A stretch of DNA of 64,000 nucleotides from Microbacteriaceae bacterium VKM Ac-2854 (GTDB lineage Bacteria; Actinomycetota; Actinomycetes; Actinomycetales; Microbacteriaceae): NCBI GenBank assembly GCA_013205085.1, contig JABMLH010000002.1:740900-804899 (forward strand), written 5' to 3'. Both the position numbers and the translations under genes were made by a program. Below are positions 16,597 through 24,869 of this stretch, in pieces. The first letter of the stretch is position 1, and each line of letters opens with the position of its first letter. The notes beneath the pieces were generated by a model. The model had not been told where the DNA came from. It did no database searches and was given only the letters and a program-made list of their open reading frames with translations.

Positions 16597-19140
16597 GTGG
16601 CGTCGGAGAATCGAACCGTCGGCAGCGTCGTGAAGGCGCTGTTCGGCTTCCTCGGTATGAGCGTGGTGGCCGGCGTGCTCGTCACCGCCACCGTGACGCC
16701 GGGCGTCGCCGTGGCGGGTGTCGCAGCGAACCAGACCATCGGCATCTTCGACGGGCTGCCCGAGTACCTCGAACTCGACAAGCTCTCCGAGAAGAGCAAC
16801 ATCTACGCGACACGCGACGACGGCTCGACCCAGCTGCTCGCCTCCTTCTACGTCGAGAACCGCGTCGAGGTGCCGTTCGATCAGATCTCGCAGTTCGCGA
16901 AGGATGCGGCGATCGCCGGCGAGGACCCGCGCTTCTACGAGCACGGCGGCGTCGACCTGCAGGGCACGATCCGCGCAGTCGCGGAGACCTACGTGCTCGG
17001 CGGCGACATCCAGGGCGGTTCCTCCATCACGCAGCAGTACGTCAAGAACGTGCTCGTCGAGAAGGCCGTGCGCACCGCGAAGACGGATGAAGAGCGCGAG
17101 GCTGCGATCCTCGAAGCCACCAAGACCAAGCCCGAGCGCAAGGTCAAGGAGATGAAGCTCGCCATCGGGCTCGAGAAGAAGTACTCGAAGGACGACATCC
17201 TCCGCGGCTACCTCAATATCGCGTTCTTCGGCGGCACGGTCTACGGCATCGAGGCCGCGGCGAACTACTACTACGGTACGACGGCCGCCAACCTCTCCGT
17301 CGCCCAGGCCGCGAGCCTGGTCGCGATCGTGAACAACCCGGCGAACCTGCGCATCGATCAGCCCGAGAACGAGGTGAACGGCGCCGCCGACGGCTACGCC
17401 CGCAACCTCGAGCGGCGCAATTACATCCTCGGCAAGATGTACGACGAGAAGAAGATCACCGCCGAGCAGGTGCAGGAGGCTGCGGCGACGCCGATCCAGC
17501 CGAACATCACCGAACCGAGCACCGGCTGCGCGACGGCGGGCAACGCGGGCTACTTCTGCGACTACGTGACCAACATCTTCAAGAACAACCCGATCTTCGG
17601 CGATGACGAGGACACCCGCTGGCTGAACTTCCGCCGCGGCGGCTACGACGTGTACACCACGCTCGACCTCACCCTGCAGAACGCGGCGCAGCAGAACATC
17701 GACGCGCAGGTGCCCCGCACCGCCGCCGGATTCGATGTGGGCGCCGTCATCGTCAGCGTGCAGCCCGGCTCCGGTCGCGTGCTGTCCATGGCGCAGAACA
17801 AGACCTACACGCAGGACCCGGAGGTCGCCGCGACCGATCCCGGCGCAACCGGCATCAACTACAACACCGACGGCGACTACGGCGGATCCGCGGGCTTCCA
17901 GCCCGGATCCACCTACAAGATCTTCACTCTGGTCGAGTGGCTGAAGGAGGGGCACAGCCTCAACGAGACGGTCAACGCGACCGTGCGCTCGAACTGGGGC
18001 AGCTTCCGCGACAGCTGCCAGCCCGACGGCACCTGGTACGACCCGACCTGGTCGCCGAAGAACGACGAGGGCGGCAACGGCGGATTCTGGACCGCGGCCT
18101 TCAACACCAAGAACTCGGAGAACACCGGCTTCGTGGCGATGGCGAAGCTCCTCGACCTGTGCGCGATCAAGGGCACGGCCGAGTCGATGGGCGTGCACCG
18201 CGCCAACGGCGAACCGCTCGGTGAGAACGGCTCCGCCGTGCTCGGCACCGAAGAAGTCGCACCGCTGTCGATGGCGACCGCGTTCGCCAGCATCGCCGCG
18301 GGCGGCGTCGTCTGCGACCCGATCGCGATCGACAAGATCGTGGACGCGACCGGCACCGAGCAGCCCGTGCCCGGCGCGAACTGTCGCCAGGCGATCGACC
18401 CCAACGTCGCCGCCACCGCCGTCGTCGCGCTCGAGGGCACCTTCAACGGCGGCACGACCGTCGCCTCGGACACCGATGACGGGATCCCCCTCATCGGCAA
18501 GACCGGCACCACCGACGACGCCATCGCCACCTGGATGAGCGGGGCGAGCACGAAGGTCGCGACCGTCGCCGGCGTCGTCAACGTGACCGGCTTCACCAAC
18601 CAGCGCCGGTACTCCTTCGATTCCGGCCAGGCCGCGACCGCACGCCATCGGATGTGGCGTCCGTACATGATCACCGCGAACGCGAAGTACGGCGGCGACG
18701 CCTTCCCGGAGGCGGACGACTCGCTGCAGGAGGTTCCGTCGGCGAACGTCCCCGCCGTCGCCGGACTCTCCTACGACGAGGCCGCGGCGAAGATCGAGGC
18801 CGCCGGATTCACGCCGATAGACGGCGGTCAGGAGACGAGCACGGCGCCGGCCGGCCAGGTCACCCGCACCGACCCGACCGGATCGGCACCGCGCAACAGC
18901 GCCGTCACGATCTTCACCAGTAACGGCCAAGGCAAGACCGTGCCGAACATCGTGGGGCTGACGACGGAGGCGGCGAAGTCCGCGCTCGCCGCAGCCGGCA
19001 TCGGCAGCGTGACCGTGCAGTGCACCGTGGAGAAGAACGCTCCGGACGGCGGCAAGGTCACCGCGCAGGATCCGGCCGCCGGCACCGCCGTCACCGACGG
19101 CATGAAGGTCACCGCCGCGCTGCAGCAGAAGAAGTGCTGA
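16597..19140 (+). CDS. Bifunctional penicillin-binding protein (GT51 transglycosylase + transpeptidase) with PASTA repeats
   Basis: An 847-residue class A PBP. After one N-terminal membrane helix (about residues 11-42), the GT51 domain shows the catalytic EDPRFYEHGG (E109) and GGSSITQQYVKN. The transpeptidase domain has S-x-x-K as STYK (S438), S-x-N as SEN (about 507) and KTGT at K635. Two PASTA repeats close the protein (about 722-785 and 788-847). It polymerises and cross-links peptidoglycan outside the membrane. The GTG at 16597 is supported by AAGGAG 7 bases upstream. A clear terminator follows. It matches the PonA-type PBPs of actinobacteria in length and domain order. Confidence 0.93.
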   Translation: MASENRTVGSVVKALFGFLGMSVVAGVLVTATVTPGVAVAGVAANQTIGIFDGLPEYLELDKLSEKSNIYATRDDGSTQLLASFYVENRVEVPFDQISQFAKDAAIAGEDPRFYEHGGVDLQGTIRAVAETYVLGGDIQGGSSITQQYVKNVLVEKAVRTAKTDEEREAAILEATKTKPERKVKEMKLAIGLEKKYSKDDILRGYLNIAFFGGTVYGIEAAANYYYGTTAANLSVAQAASLVAIVNNPANLRIDQPENEVNGAADGYARNLERRNYILGKMYDEKKITAEQVQEAAATPIQPNITEPSTGCATAGNAGYFCDYVTNIFKNNPIFGDDEDTRWLNFRRGGYDVYTTLDLTLQNAAQQNIDAQVPRTAAGFDVGAVIVSVQPGSGRVLSMAQNKTYTQDPEVAATDPGATGINYNTDGDYGGSAGFQPGSTYKIFTLVEWLKEGHSLNETVNATVRSNWGSFRDSCQPDGTWYDPTWSPKNDEGGNGGFWTAAFNTKNSENTGFVAMAKLLDLCAIKGTAESMGVHRANGEPLGENGSAVLGTEEVAPLSMATAFASIAAGGVVCDPIAIDKIVDATGTEQPVPGANCRQAIDPNVAATAVVALEGTFNGGTTVASDTDDGIPLIGKTGTTDDAIATWMSGASTKVATVAGVVNVTGFTNQRRYSFDSGQAATARHRMWRPYMITANAKYGGDAFPEADDSLQEVPSANVPAVAGLSYDEAAAKIEAAGFTPIDGGQETSTAPAGQVTRTDPTGSAPRNSAVTIFTSNGQGKTVPNIVGLTTEAAKSALAAAGIGSVTVQCTVEKNAPDGGKVTAQDPAAGTAVTDGMKVTAALQQKKC

Positions 19141-19146
19141 CGAGCT

Positions 19147-19179
19147 GAAACGGGCCCCTCCTCCGGAGGGACCCGTTTC
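19147..19179 (+). terminator. Rho-independent-type terminator of the penicillin-binding protein gene
   Basis: GAAACGGG..CCTCC pairs with GGAGG..CCCGTTTC around TCCG, starting 7 bp after the stop codon. Confidence 0.75.
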
Positions 19180-19195
19180 GCGTGTCCGGCGGCGT

Positions 19196-19444
19196 CTACT
19201 GCCCTCGGCCGCGGATCGCTCCCACGATCGCGGCAGTCGCGTAGTGGATGATCAGCCCGACGATGCCGAGACCGATCAGCATCTCGCTGAAGCCGGCGAG
19301 CGGGCGGTCCGGATCCGAGATCGTGCCCGGGGTGACGATGTCGAGCACGAAGAGCGCGAAGGCGCCGGCGAAGCAGAGCAGAGCGATCACGAAGAGGGCG
19401 CGGATGCTGCGGCCGATCGGGTCGTAGTAGCGCGGGTTGCTCAT
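19196..19444 (-). CDS. Small two-helix membrane protein, function unknown
   Basis: An 82-residue protein starting MSNPRYYDPIGRSIRALF. It has two hydrophobic segments (about residues 14-34 and 50-70) with a short polar loop DIVTPGTISDPDRP, and ends GAIRGRGQ. The ATG at 19444 has a GGGAG ribosome binding site 4 bases upstream; a longer in-frame start lacks one. I do not recognise a named family. It lies 47 bp upstream of, and in line with, the end of the metallo-hydrolase gene, so it is probably its downstream operon partner. Confidence 0.7.
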   Translation of the reverse strand: MSNPRYYDPIGRSIRALFVIALLCFAGAFALFVLDIVTPGTISDPDRPLAGFSEMLIGLGIVGLIIHYATAAIVGAIRGRGQ

Positions 19445-19491
19445 CGGACTCCCGTTCGTTTTCTCCGGTCTATCGGGCCGGTCGCGACGCG

Positions 19492-20310
19492 TCAAGCATC
19501 CGCATCGAGTTGCGCGAAGCCACGCTCGAGTGCAGAGCGGAGGAACTCCGTCGGCCAGGGCAGGCCGTGACCCTCCAGCGCGGCCTCGATGGCGTCGCCG
19601 GCACCGTAGGCCGATCGGATGTGTGCTGCGACGGTGCGCAGCGCCTCCGCCTGCCGAAGCACGAAGCTCCGATCGACCGCAGCACCGTGGCCGGGGACCA
19701 CGACGTCACCGGCACGGATGCGCGCGCCCAGGCCGGCCAGCACGTCGGGCCAGTCCAGCGGGAAGCTCCCGGAGCCGAACATCGGCGGCCCCGACTCCTC
19801 GATCACGTCGCCGAGGAACCAGACCCGCGCATCCGGCACGAGCACCGCGAGGTCGGTATCGGTGTGGCCCGGCGGGAGCGGGATCAGCCGGATCTCACGC
19901 CCGGCGGGCGCGATGGTCACCTCCGTGTCAACGAGCTCCGTCGGTGGAATGAGCTCGACGTCGGCCCAGTCCTTGTCGGGTTCGAGGCCGGGATCCGCCT
20001 GCACCCGCGCGAGACGCGGCGCCTCGTAGACGCCGTAGTGGGCGGCCGTAAGCGCGTGCCCGAAGATCGGCAGGCCGACGAAAGCTGCGTTGCCGAAGGT
20101 GTGATCGTAGTGAGCGTGCGTGTTGATCACGGCGCGCACGGGTTCGTCGAAGTCGCGGGCGACGTCGGCGAGGATCTCGCGCCCCTCGCGCGGGTTGTTG
20201 CGGGTATCAACGACCACAACGCCTTGCGGCCCGAGGATCACGCCGACGGACACGTCGACCGGCTCGTACCGGCGGTGATAGACGCCTCGCGCGACCTCGA
20301 TCCAACCCAT
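19492..20310 (-). CDS. Metallo-beta-lactamase-fold hydrolase
   Basis: A 272-residue protein with the zinc motif THAHYDH at residues 64-70, later metal ligands in LPPGHTDTD and FLGDVIEESGPP, and the terminal PGHG histidine. The fold covers glyoxalase II, lactonases and class B beta-lactamases. Here the length and the QAEALRTVAAHIR tail resemble the SoxH/quinoprotein-relay-like hydrolases. The substrate is not readable. The ATG at 20310 is preceded by GGAGGA with 7-base spacing, which decides it over a GTG 15 bases further out. Confidence 0.85.
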   Translation of the reverse strand: MGWIEVARGVYHRRYEPVDVSVGVILGPQGVVVVDTRNNPREGREILADVARDFDEPVRAVINTHAHYDHTFGNAAFVGLPIFGHALTAAHYGVYEAPRLARVQADPGLEPDKDWADVELIPPTELVDTEVTIAPAGREIRLIPLPPGHTDTDLAVLVPDARVWFLGDVIEESGPPMFGSGSFPLDWPDVLAGLGARIRAGDVVVPGHGAAVDRSFVLRQAEALRTVAAHIRSAYGAGDAIEAALEGHGLPWPTEFLRSALERGFAQLDADA

Positions 20311-20343
20311 ACGCCCATCCTCCACGGGTCGTCGTCGAGCGGC

Positions 20344-20358
20344 TATGATCCTGAGGTG
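20344..20358 (+). promoter_or_regulatory. Likely leaderless promoter of the lipoprotein gene
   Basis: A -10 TATGAT (20344-20349) ends 6 bases before the GTG start codon (20356), so the mRNA probably begins at the start codon. No Shine-Dalgarno sequence is present. Confidence 0.5.
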
Positions 20359-21093
20359 TTCTCGCCGCTGCGCCTCGTGCCACTAGCCCTCGCCGCCGTA
20401 CTGCTGACCGGGTGTGCGGCCGCCGCGCCGAGTGCGGACTCTTCAGCGCGTCCGACTCCGACGATCACCACGGCTGCGGCACCGCTGGACACCCGGATCG
20501 TCTCGGTTCGCTCGGCCGCCGAGCCCGTGCTGGCGGATGCCCGTGCCGTGCTCGCCCTCAGCGCCGGCGTGGTCGACGAGGATCGCCGCGCCGTCTTGTC
20601 CGCTGCGATCACCGATCTGGAGTCGGCACACCTCGGCACGTCCGTGCCGGCGCTCGAAGCCGCCACAACGGCGGCAACCGCGGGCATCCGCGTCGTCGCA
20701 GGACGCATCGTCGAACTCGGCCAGGCCGCGCTCGACGAGTCCGGCTCCGCCGACGACGGCGCCAGAACCGCCGTCTCCGACGCACTCACCGCACTGCGCA
20801 CCGTTCTCGACGCGCGAACGGCTGCCGAGCCGAGTGCGAGTGCCGTGGTCACAGCATCCGCGGCGGTACGGTCGTCTCAACAGGCGAACCTCGCTGCAGC
20901 GGAGGCCGCGCGGCAGTCGGCCGCCGAGCTGGAGGCCGAAGACCTCGCGGCCGAGGAGGAAGCCGACGAGTCCGACTGTTGCACTCCCGACACGGTGATC
21001 ACCTTAACGCCGACGCCTCTGGTCCTTCCGGATTTCGAGCTACTACCACCGCCGCCGACGCTGCAGGAGCCGATCGTCGTCCCGTCCCCCTAG
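20356..21093 (+). CDS. Predicted lipoprotein, function unknown
   Basis: A 245-residue secreted lipoprotein. The signal peptide MFSPLRLVPLALAAVLLTGC ends in a lipobox with Cys20. The middle is an Ala-rich helical region (about residues 40-215), probably coiled, including EAARQSAAELEAEDLAAEEE. A DCCTP pair of cysteines and a Pro-rich C-terminus (LLPPPPTLQEPIVVPSP) follow. It resembles other actinobacterial cell-surface coiled-coil lipoproteins of unknown role. The GTG start is unusual in having no ribosome binding site (see the promoter entry). Confidence 0.75.
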   Translation: MFSPLRLVPLALAAVLLTGCAAAAPSADSSARPTPTITTAAAPLDTRIVSVRSAAEPVLADARAVLALSAGVVDEDRRAVLSAAITDLESAHLGTSVPALEAATTAATAGIRVVAGRIVELGQAALDESGSADDGARTAVSDALTALRTVLDARTAAEPSASAVVTASAAVRSSQQANLAAAEAARQSAAELEAEDLAAEEEADESDCCTPDTVITLTPTPLVLPDFELLPPPPTLQEPIVVPSP

Positions 21094-21103
21094 CACCGAC
21101 ACG

Positions 21104-21165
21104 AACGGCGGCTGAGCCGAGTCCGTGAGCAGTATCCCGCCCGCGAACCCGGCTCAGCCGCCGTT
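21104..21165. terminator. Perfect 16-bp-armed palindrome between convergent genes, family C
   Basis: AACGGCGGCTGAGCCG (21104-21119) is exactly repeated in inverse at 21150-21165. It lies between the convergent lipoprotein and Clp ATPase genes and shares the ACGAACGGCGG/CTCAGCCGCCGTT core with the palindrome at 13018-13087. Confidence 0.65.
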
Positions 21166-21175
21166 ACCGCAGCGC

Positions 21176-23725
21176 TTACGCGGCGAGCGCCGCCTCGTGT
21201 GCCGAGACGACGACGAGTTCGCCGCCGACGGCGTCCACTCGGACCGCTCCGCCGTCGATCACCGCGCCGCTGACGAACAGGTCGGCGATCCGGTCGTCGA
21301 TCTCGCGCTGCACCAGGCGACGCAGCGGACGAGCGCCGTACTGCGGCTCGTAGCCGTGCTCGGCCAGCCAGTCGATGGCCGACTCGGTGATCTCGAGCCT
21401 GACCTCGCGGTGAGCGAGGCGGGCGCGGGTGGCCTGCAGCACGATCGAGACGATCTCGCGCAGCTGCGCCTTGCCGAGCTTGCGGAACAGCACGATCTCG
21501 TCGATCCGGTTCAGGAACTCCGGCCGCATCGCCTGCCGCAGGGTGCCCATCACCCGGTCGCGCAGATCCTTCTCGGAGGAGAAGCCCTCCGCGCCCTCGT
21601 CCGACTGCCCGACGAAGCCGAGCGCGCCGGAGCGCGAGGCCAGGAACTCCGAACCGAGGTTCGAGGTCATGATGATCACCGTGTTGCGGAAGTCGACCGT
21701 CCGCCCCTGACCGTCGGTGAGGCGTCCGTCGTCCAGCACCTGCAGCAGCAGGTTGAACACATCCGGGTGCGCCTTCTCGATCTCATCGAACAGCACCACC
21801 GAGTAGGGGTTGCGGCGCACACGCTCGGTGAGCTGCCCGGCCTCGTCGTAGCCGACGTATCCGGGAGGGGCGCCGACCAGCCGCGAGACGGTGTGCCGCT
21901 CGCCGAACTCGCTCATGTCGAAGCGGATCACGGCGTTCTCATCCGCGAACAGCGACCCGCTCAACGCGCGTGCCAGCTCGGTCTTGCCAACACCGGTCGG
22001 GCCGAGGAAGAGGAACGAGCCGACCGGACGCTTGGCGTCGCCCATGCCGGTGCGGTTACGGCGTACCGCCTTGGCGACCGCGGTCACCGCGTCGTCCTGG
22101 CCGATGACCCGCTGGTGCAGCTCGCCCTCCAGGTTGCCGAGGCGCTCGCGCTCCCCCTCCGTCAGCCGGTTCACGGGGATGCCCGTCGCCCGCGAGATAA
22201 CGGCGGCGATCTGCGCCTCGTCGATCACGGCGGTGGCCGTCGTGTGCTTGGACGCATCGTCGAGCTTGGCCTGCACCGCGGCGATCTCGTCGCGGATGCG
22301 CGAGGCCTCCTCGTAGTGTTCGGCGCTGACGGCCGCGTTCTTGTCGGCCTCCAGAGCGGTGAGCTGCTCCAGCAGGCTCGTCGCGTCGACGCTCACGCCC
22401 AGCTTCAGCCGCAGCCGCGCGCCGGCCTGGTCGATCAGGTCGATCGCCTTGTCCGGCAGCACGCGGTCGGTGAGGTAGCGGGCCGAGAGTTCCACAGCAG
22501 CGCGGAGGGCGTCGTCCGTGTACTCCACGCGGTGATGCTCCTCGTAGGCGCTGCGCAGCCCGTGCAGGATGCGCACGGCGTCCTCGCTCGACGGCTCGCC
22601 GACGCGGACCGGCTGGAACCGGCGCTCCAACGCGGCATCCTTCTCGATCCGGCGGTACTCGCTCAGCGTGGTCGCACCGACCAGGTGCAGCTCGCCGCGG
22701 GCGAGTCGGGGCTTGAGGATGTTGCCCGCATCCATGCCACCCTCACCGGAGCCGCCGGCACCGACGACGGTGTGGATCTCGTCGACGAAGACGATCAGCT
22801 CGCCCCGGTGCGCCGCGATCTCGTCCATCGTCTTGGTCAGCCGCTCCTCGAAGTCGCCGCGGTAACGGGTGCCCGAGAGCATCGCCGGCAGGTCGAGCGC
22901 GATCACGCGCTTGCCGCGCAGCTGCTCCGGAACCTCGTCCGCGACGATCGCGCGGGCGAGGCCCTCGACGATCGCGGTCTTGCCGACGCCGGCCTCGCCG
23001 ACGAGCACGGGGTTGTTCTTGGTGCGGCGGCTCAGGATCTCGATGGTCTGCTCGATCTCCTCGGCGCGGCCGATCACCGGGTCGAGTTCGTTGTCGCGAG
23101 CGCGCTGGGTGAGGTCGGTGCCGAACTGGTCGAGCATCGGGGTGGTCGACTCCTGCTGCTGCGCGGGGGCGTTCTCGGGGGTGACGGTCTCGCGCACGCC
23201 CTGCGTCAGCGCCTCGGCGGTCACGCCGGCGCGGGCGAGCACCTGGCCGGCGGGAGCGTCCTGCGCGAGCACGAGAGCGAAGAACAGGTGCTCGGGGTCG
23301 ATGTAGGTCGATCCGCTCGACTTGGCGACCTGGTACGCGTGGAACAGCGCGCGCTGAGCGCTGTTGGTGATGGTCGCGGCGCTGCTGGTGGCCCCGCCAG
23401 CCTGCGGCAGGCGCGCTTCCGTGGCGGTGGCGATGTTCGCCGGGTCGACGCCGAGGCGGCCGATGGCGGCCTTCACGGTGTCGTCGTCGATGATCACGCG
23501 CAAGATGTGCAGCGCGTCGAGCTCGATCTGGCCGCGCTCCAGCGCGAAGCGCCCCGCCTGCTGCAGGATGCTCTGGGTGCGCGCGGTCAGGAAGCGGCTG
23601 AGGTCGATCGACCGGGCCGCCCGGTTGCGCTCGCCGTCGAGGTAGCGGGCGAGGAACTCGTCGAACGAGCTCGCGCCGTTGTCGCCGGTCTGGTCGAAGT
23701 CGCTGTGATCAAAACTATCGGGCAC
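21176..23725 (-). CDS. Clp-family AAA+ ATPase (ClpC-like), HspR-controlled
   Basis: An 849-residue HSP100 protein. An N-terminal Clp repeat domain (about residues 40-185) is followed by AAA1 with GEAGVGKT and VFVDEIHT, a short middle segment with a UVR-like coiled coil ([19 protein letters not shown]), and AAA2 with GPTGVGKT, then the ClpB-D2 small domain. The middle region is too short for ClpB. In AAA2, SGALGF matches the [LIV]GF loop by which ClpA/C/X bind ClpP, so this is probably a ClpP partner that unfolds substrates for degradation. The GTG at 23725 has AAGGAGG upstream. Two HAIR-type operators precede it, so it should be induced by heat through HspR. Confidence 0.9.
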   Translation of the reverse strand: MPDSFDHSDFDQTGDNGASSFDEFLARYLDGERNRAARSIDLSRFLTARTQSILQQAGRFALERGQIELDALHILRVIIDDDTVKAAIGRLGVDPANIATATEARLPQAGGATSSAATITNSAQRALFHAYQVAKSSGSTYIDPEHLFFALVLAQDAPAGQVLARAGVTAEALTQGVRETVTPENAPAQQQESTTPMLDQFGTDLTQRARDNELDPVIGRAEEIEQTIEILSRRTKNNPVLVGEAGVGKTAIVEGLARAIVADEVPEQLRGKRVIALDLPAMLSGTRYRGDFEERLTKTMDEIAAHRGELIVFVDEIHTVVGAGGSGEGGMDAGNILKPRLARGELHLVGATTLSEYRRIEKDAALERRFQPVRVGEPSSEDAVRILHGLRSAYEEHHRVEYTDDALRAAVELSARYLTDRVLPDKAIDLIDQAGARLRLKLGVSVDATSLLEQLTALEADKNAAVSAEHYEEASRIRDEIAAVQAKLDDASKHTTATAVIDEAQIAAVISRATGIPVNRLTEGERERLGNLEGELHQRVIGQDDAVTAVAKAVRRNRTGMGDAKRPVGSFLFLGPTGVGKTELARALSGSLFADENAVIRFDMSEFGERHTVSRLVGAPPGYVGYDEAGQLTERVRRNPYSVVLFDEIEKAHPDVFNLLLQVLDDGRLTDGQGRTVDFRNTVIIMTSNLGSEFLASRSGALGFVGQSDEGAEGFSSEKDLRDRVMGTLRQAMRPEFLNRIDEIVLFRKLGKAQLREIVSIVLQATRARLAHREVRLEITESAIDWLAEHGYEPQYGARPLRRLVQREIDDRIADLFVSGAVIDGGAVRVDAVGGELVVVSAHEAALAA

Positions 23726-23747
23726 CGATTCCTCCTTGGTGATGAAA

Positions 23748-23768
23748 CTTGAGTCGGTTGCACTCAAG
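23748..23768. promoter_or_regulatory. HspR operator (HAIR), perfect CTTGAGT-N7-ACTCAAG
   Basis: This is the exact consensus of the HspR-associated inverted repeat known from Streptomyces dnaK and clpB promoters. It is 22 bp upstream of the Clp ATPase start codon. Confidence 0.9.
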
Positions 23769-23808
23769 TCAACGCGAGGGTGCGCCGGGTATTCCCGCCT
23801 CACCAAAA

Positions 23809-23829
23809 CTTCAGTCGAGTCGACTCAGG
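23809..23829. promoter_or_regulatory. Second, degenerate HAIR element CTTCAGT-N7-ACTCAGG
   Basis: Same 7+7+7 geometry with two changed positions, 61 bp from the first. It lies between the Clp ATPase gene and the divergent DUF1905 gene, so it could also touch the latter's promoter. Confidence 0.65.
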
Positions 23830-23866
23830 TTCTGCGTGCGGGCACGCGATCCGTACCCTGAGCCCC

Positions 23867-24157
23867 ATGGACTTCGAGTTCACCGGCCCGATCTGGTTCT
23901 GGCGGGGCCCCGCCCCCTGGCACTTCGTCACGGTGCCGCCCGAGGAGTGCGCCGCGATCGACGAGGTCGCCGTGCGGGTCAGTTACGGCTGGGGCATGAT
24001 CCCGGTCACCGTCCGGCTGGGTGGGAGTAGCTTCGCCACGTCGCTGTGGCCGAAGGATGGCGCGTACATCGTGCCGATCAAGACCGCCGTGCGGCGCTCG
24101 GAAGGCGTCGAGGTGGACGACATGGTGACGGTGCGCGTGTCGGTCGCGCTCCGCTGA
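23867..24157 (+). CDS. DUF1905 domain protein
   Basis: A 96-residue protein, MDFEFTGPIWFWRGPAPWHFVTVPPEE, with the PxxWxFVxVP opening and the YGWGMIPVTVRLGG and GAYIVPIKTAVRR strands of the DUF1905 fold. These are found alone or fused to bacteriocin-protection (YdeI/OmdA) domains; the function is unknown. A -10-like TACCCT (23854-23859) ends 7 bases before the ATG, suggesting a leaderless transcript. It is divergent from the Clp ATPase gene. Confidence 0.8.
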   Translation: MDFEFTGPIWFWRGPAPWHFVTVPPEECAAIDEVAVRVSYGWGMIPVTVRLGGSSFATSLWPKDGAYIVPIKTAVRRSEGVEVDDMVTVRVSVALR

Positions 24158-24176
24158 CCGAGCCTGGCTCATCCGC

Positions 24177-24243
24177 TGATTGAGCCGCCCTCCCGGTGAT
24201 TGAGCCTGCCGAAATCACCCCGGTGATTGAGCCTGCCGAAATC
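24177..24243 (+). repeat. Short direct repeats of the TGATTGAGCCTGCCGAA family
   Basis: GGTGATTGAGCCTGCCGAAATC occurs at 24195-24216 and 24222-24243 (27-bp period), preceded by a truncated copy at 24177-24186. The core TTGAGCCTGCCGAA recurs in the palindrome at 53524-53578. It lies in the leader region of the acetyltransferase gene. Confidence 0.7.
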
Positions 24244-24288
24244 GCCCCCGCCTTGCCACCCGCGCCCCACCAGTGGCATCGTGCCCCT

Positions 24289-24864
24289 ATGGCTATCGAG
24301 GTGCGCCCCGCCACGGTCTTCGCCGATGTCGCCACGATGGTCGGGCCGAAGAAACCGGATGCGAACGTCTGCTGGTGCCTGAGCTACCGGCTCACCACCT
24401 CGGCCGAGAACCGCGAACTGAGCGGCAAGGCCCGCGGAGCCAAGGTCCGCTCGCTCGTTCGCCAGGATCCGCCGCCCGGCGTGCTCGCCTACGATGGCGA
24501 CGACGTGGTCGGCTGGGCCGGCGTACATCCGCGCGCCGACACCAGCTTCGCCAAGAACCGCAAGATCCCGCACGTCGACGACGCCGACGTCTGGTCGGTC
24601 TGGTGCATCCGCGTGCGTCCAGGCCACCGCGGCTCCGGCATTTCGCACGCCCTGCTCGCCGGGGCGGTCGACTTCGCGCGCTCGAACGGAGCGCCCGTGA
24701 TCGAGGGCTATCCCGTCGACAACGGGGGCAAGAAGGTCGACCTCACGATGGCCTACGTCGGCACGCGCACGCTCTTCGAAAAGGCCGGATTCACGAAAGC
24801 GGCGACCACGGATTCGGTCCTGAACGGATTCCCGCGGGTCCTGATGCGCCTCGACCTGCACTGA
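24289..24864 (+). CDS. GNAT-family N-acetyltransferase
   Basis: A 191-residue protein starting MAIEVRPATVFADVATMVG. The acetyl-CoA binding loop is visible as VRPGHRGSGISHALLAGAV (R/Q-x-x-G-x-G/A). The N-terminal CWCLSYR and later GYPVDNGGKK are typical of a GNAT subgroup in actinobacteria with unknown substrates. The ATG at 24289 is chosen over an in-frame ATG at 24196 because the extra residues would be encoded by the repeat units described above. Confidence 0.8.
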   Translation: MAIEVRPATVFADVATMVGPKKPDANVCWCLSYRLTTSAENRELSGKARGAKVRSLVRQDPPPGVLAYDGDDVVGWAGVHPRADTSFAKNRKIPHVDDADVWSVWCIRVRPGHRGSGISHALLAGAVDFARSNGAPVIEGYPVDNGGKKVDLTMAYVGTRTLFEKAGFTKAATTDSVLNGFPRVLMRLDLH

Positions 24865-24869
24865 CCGTT

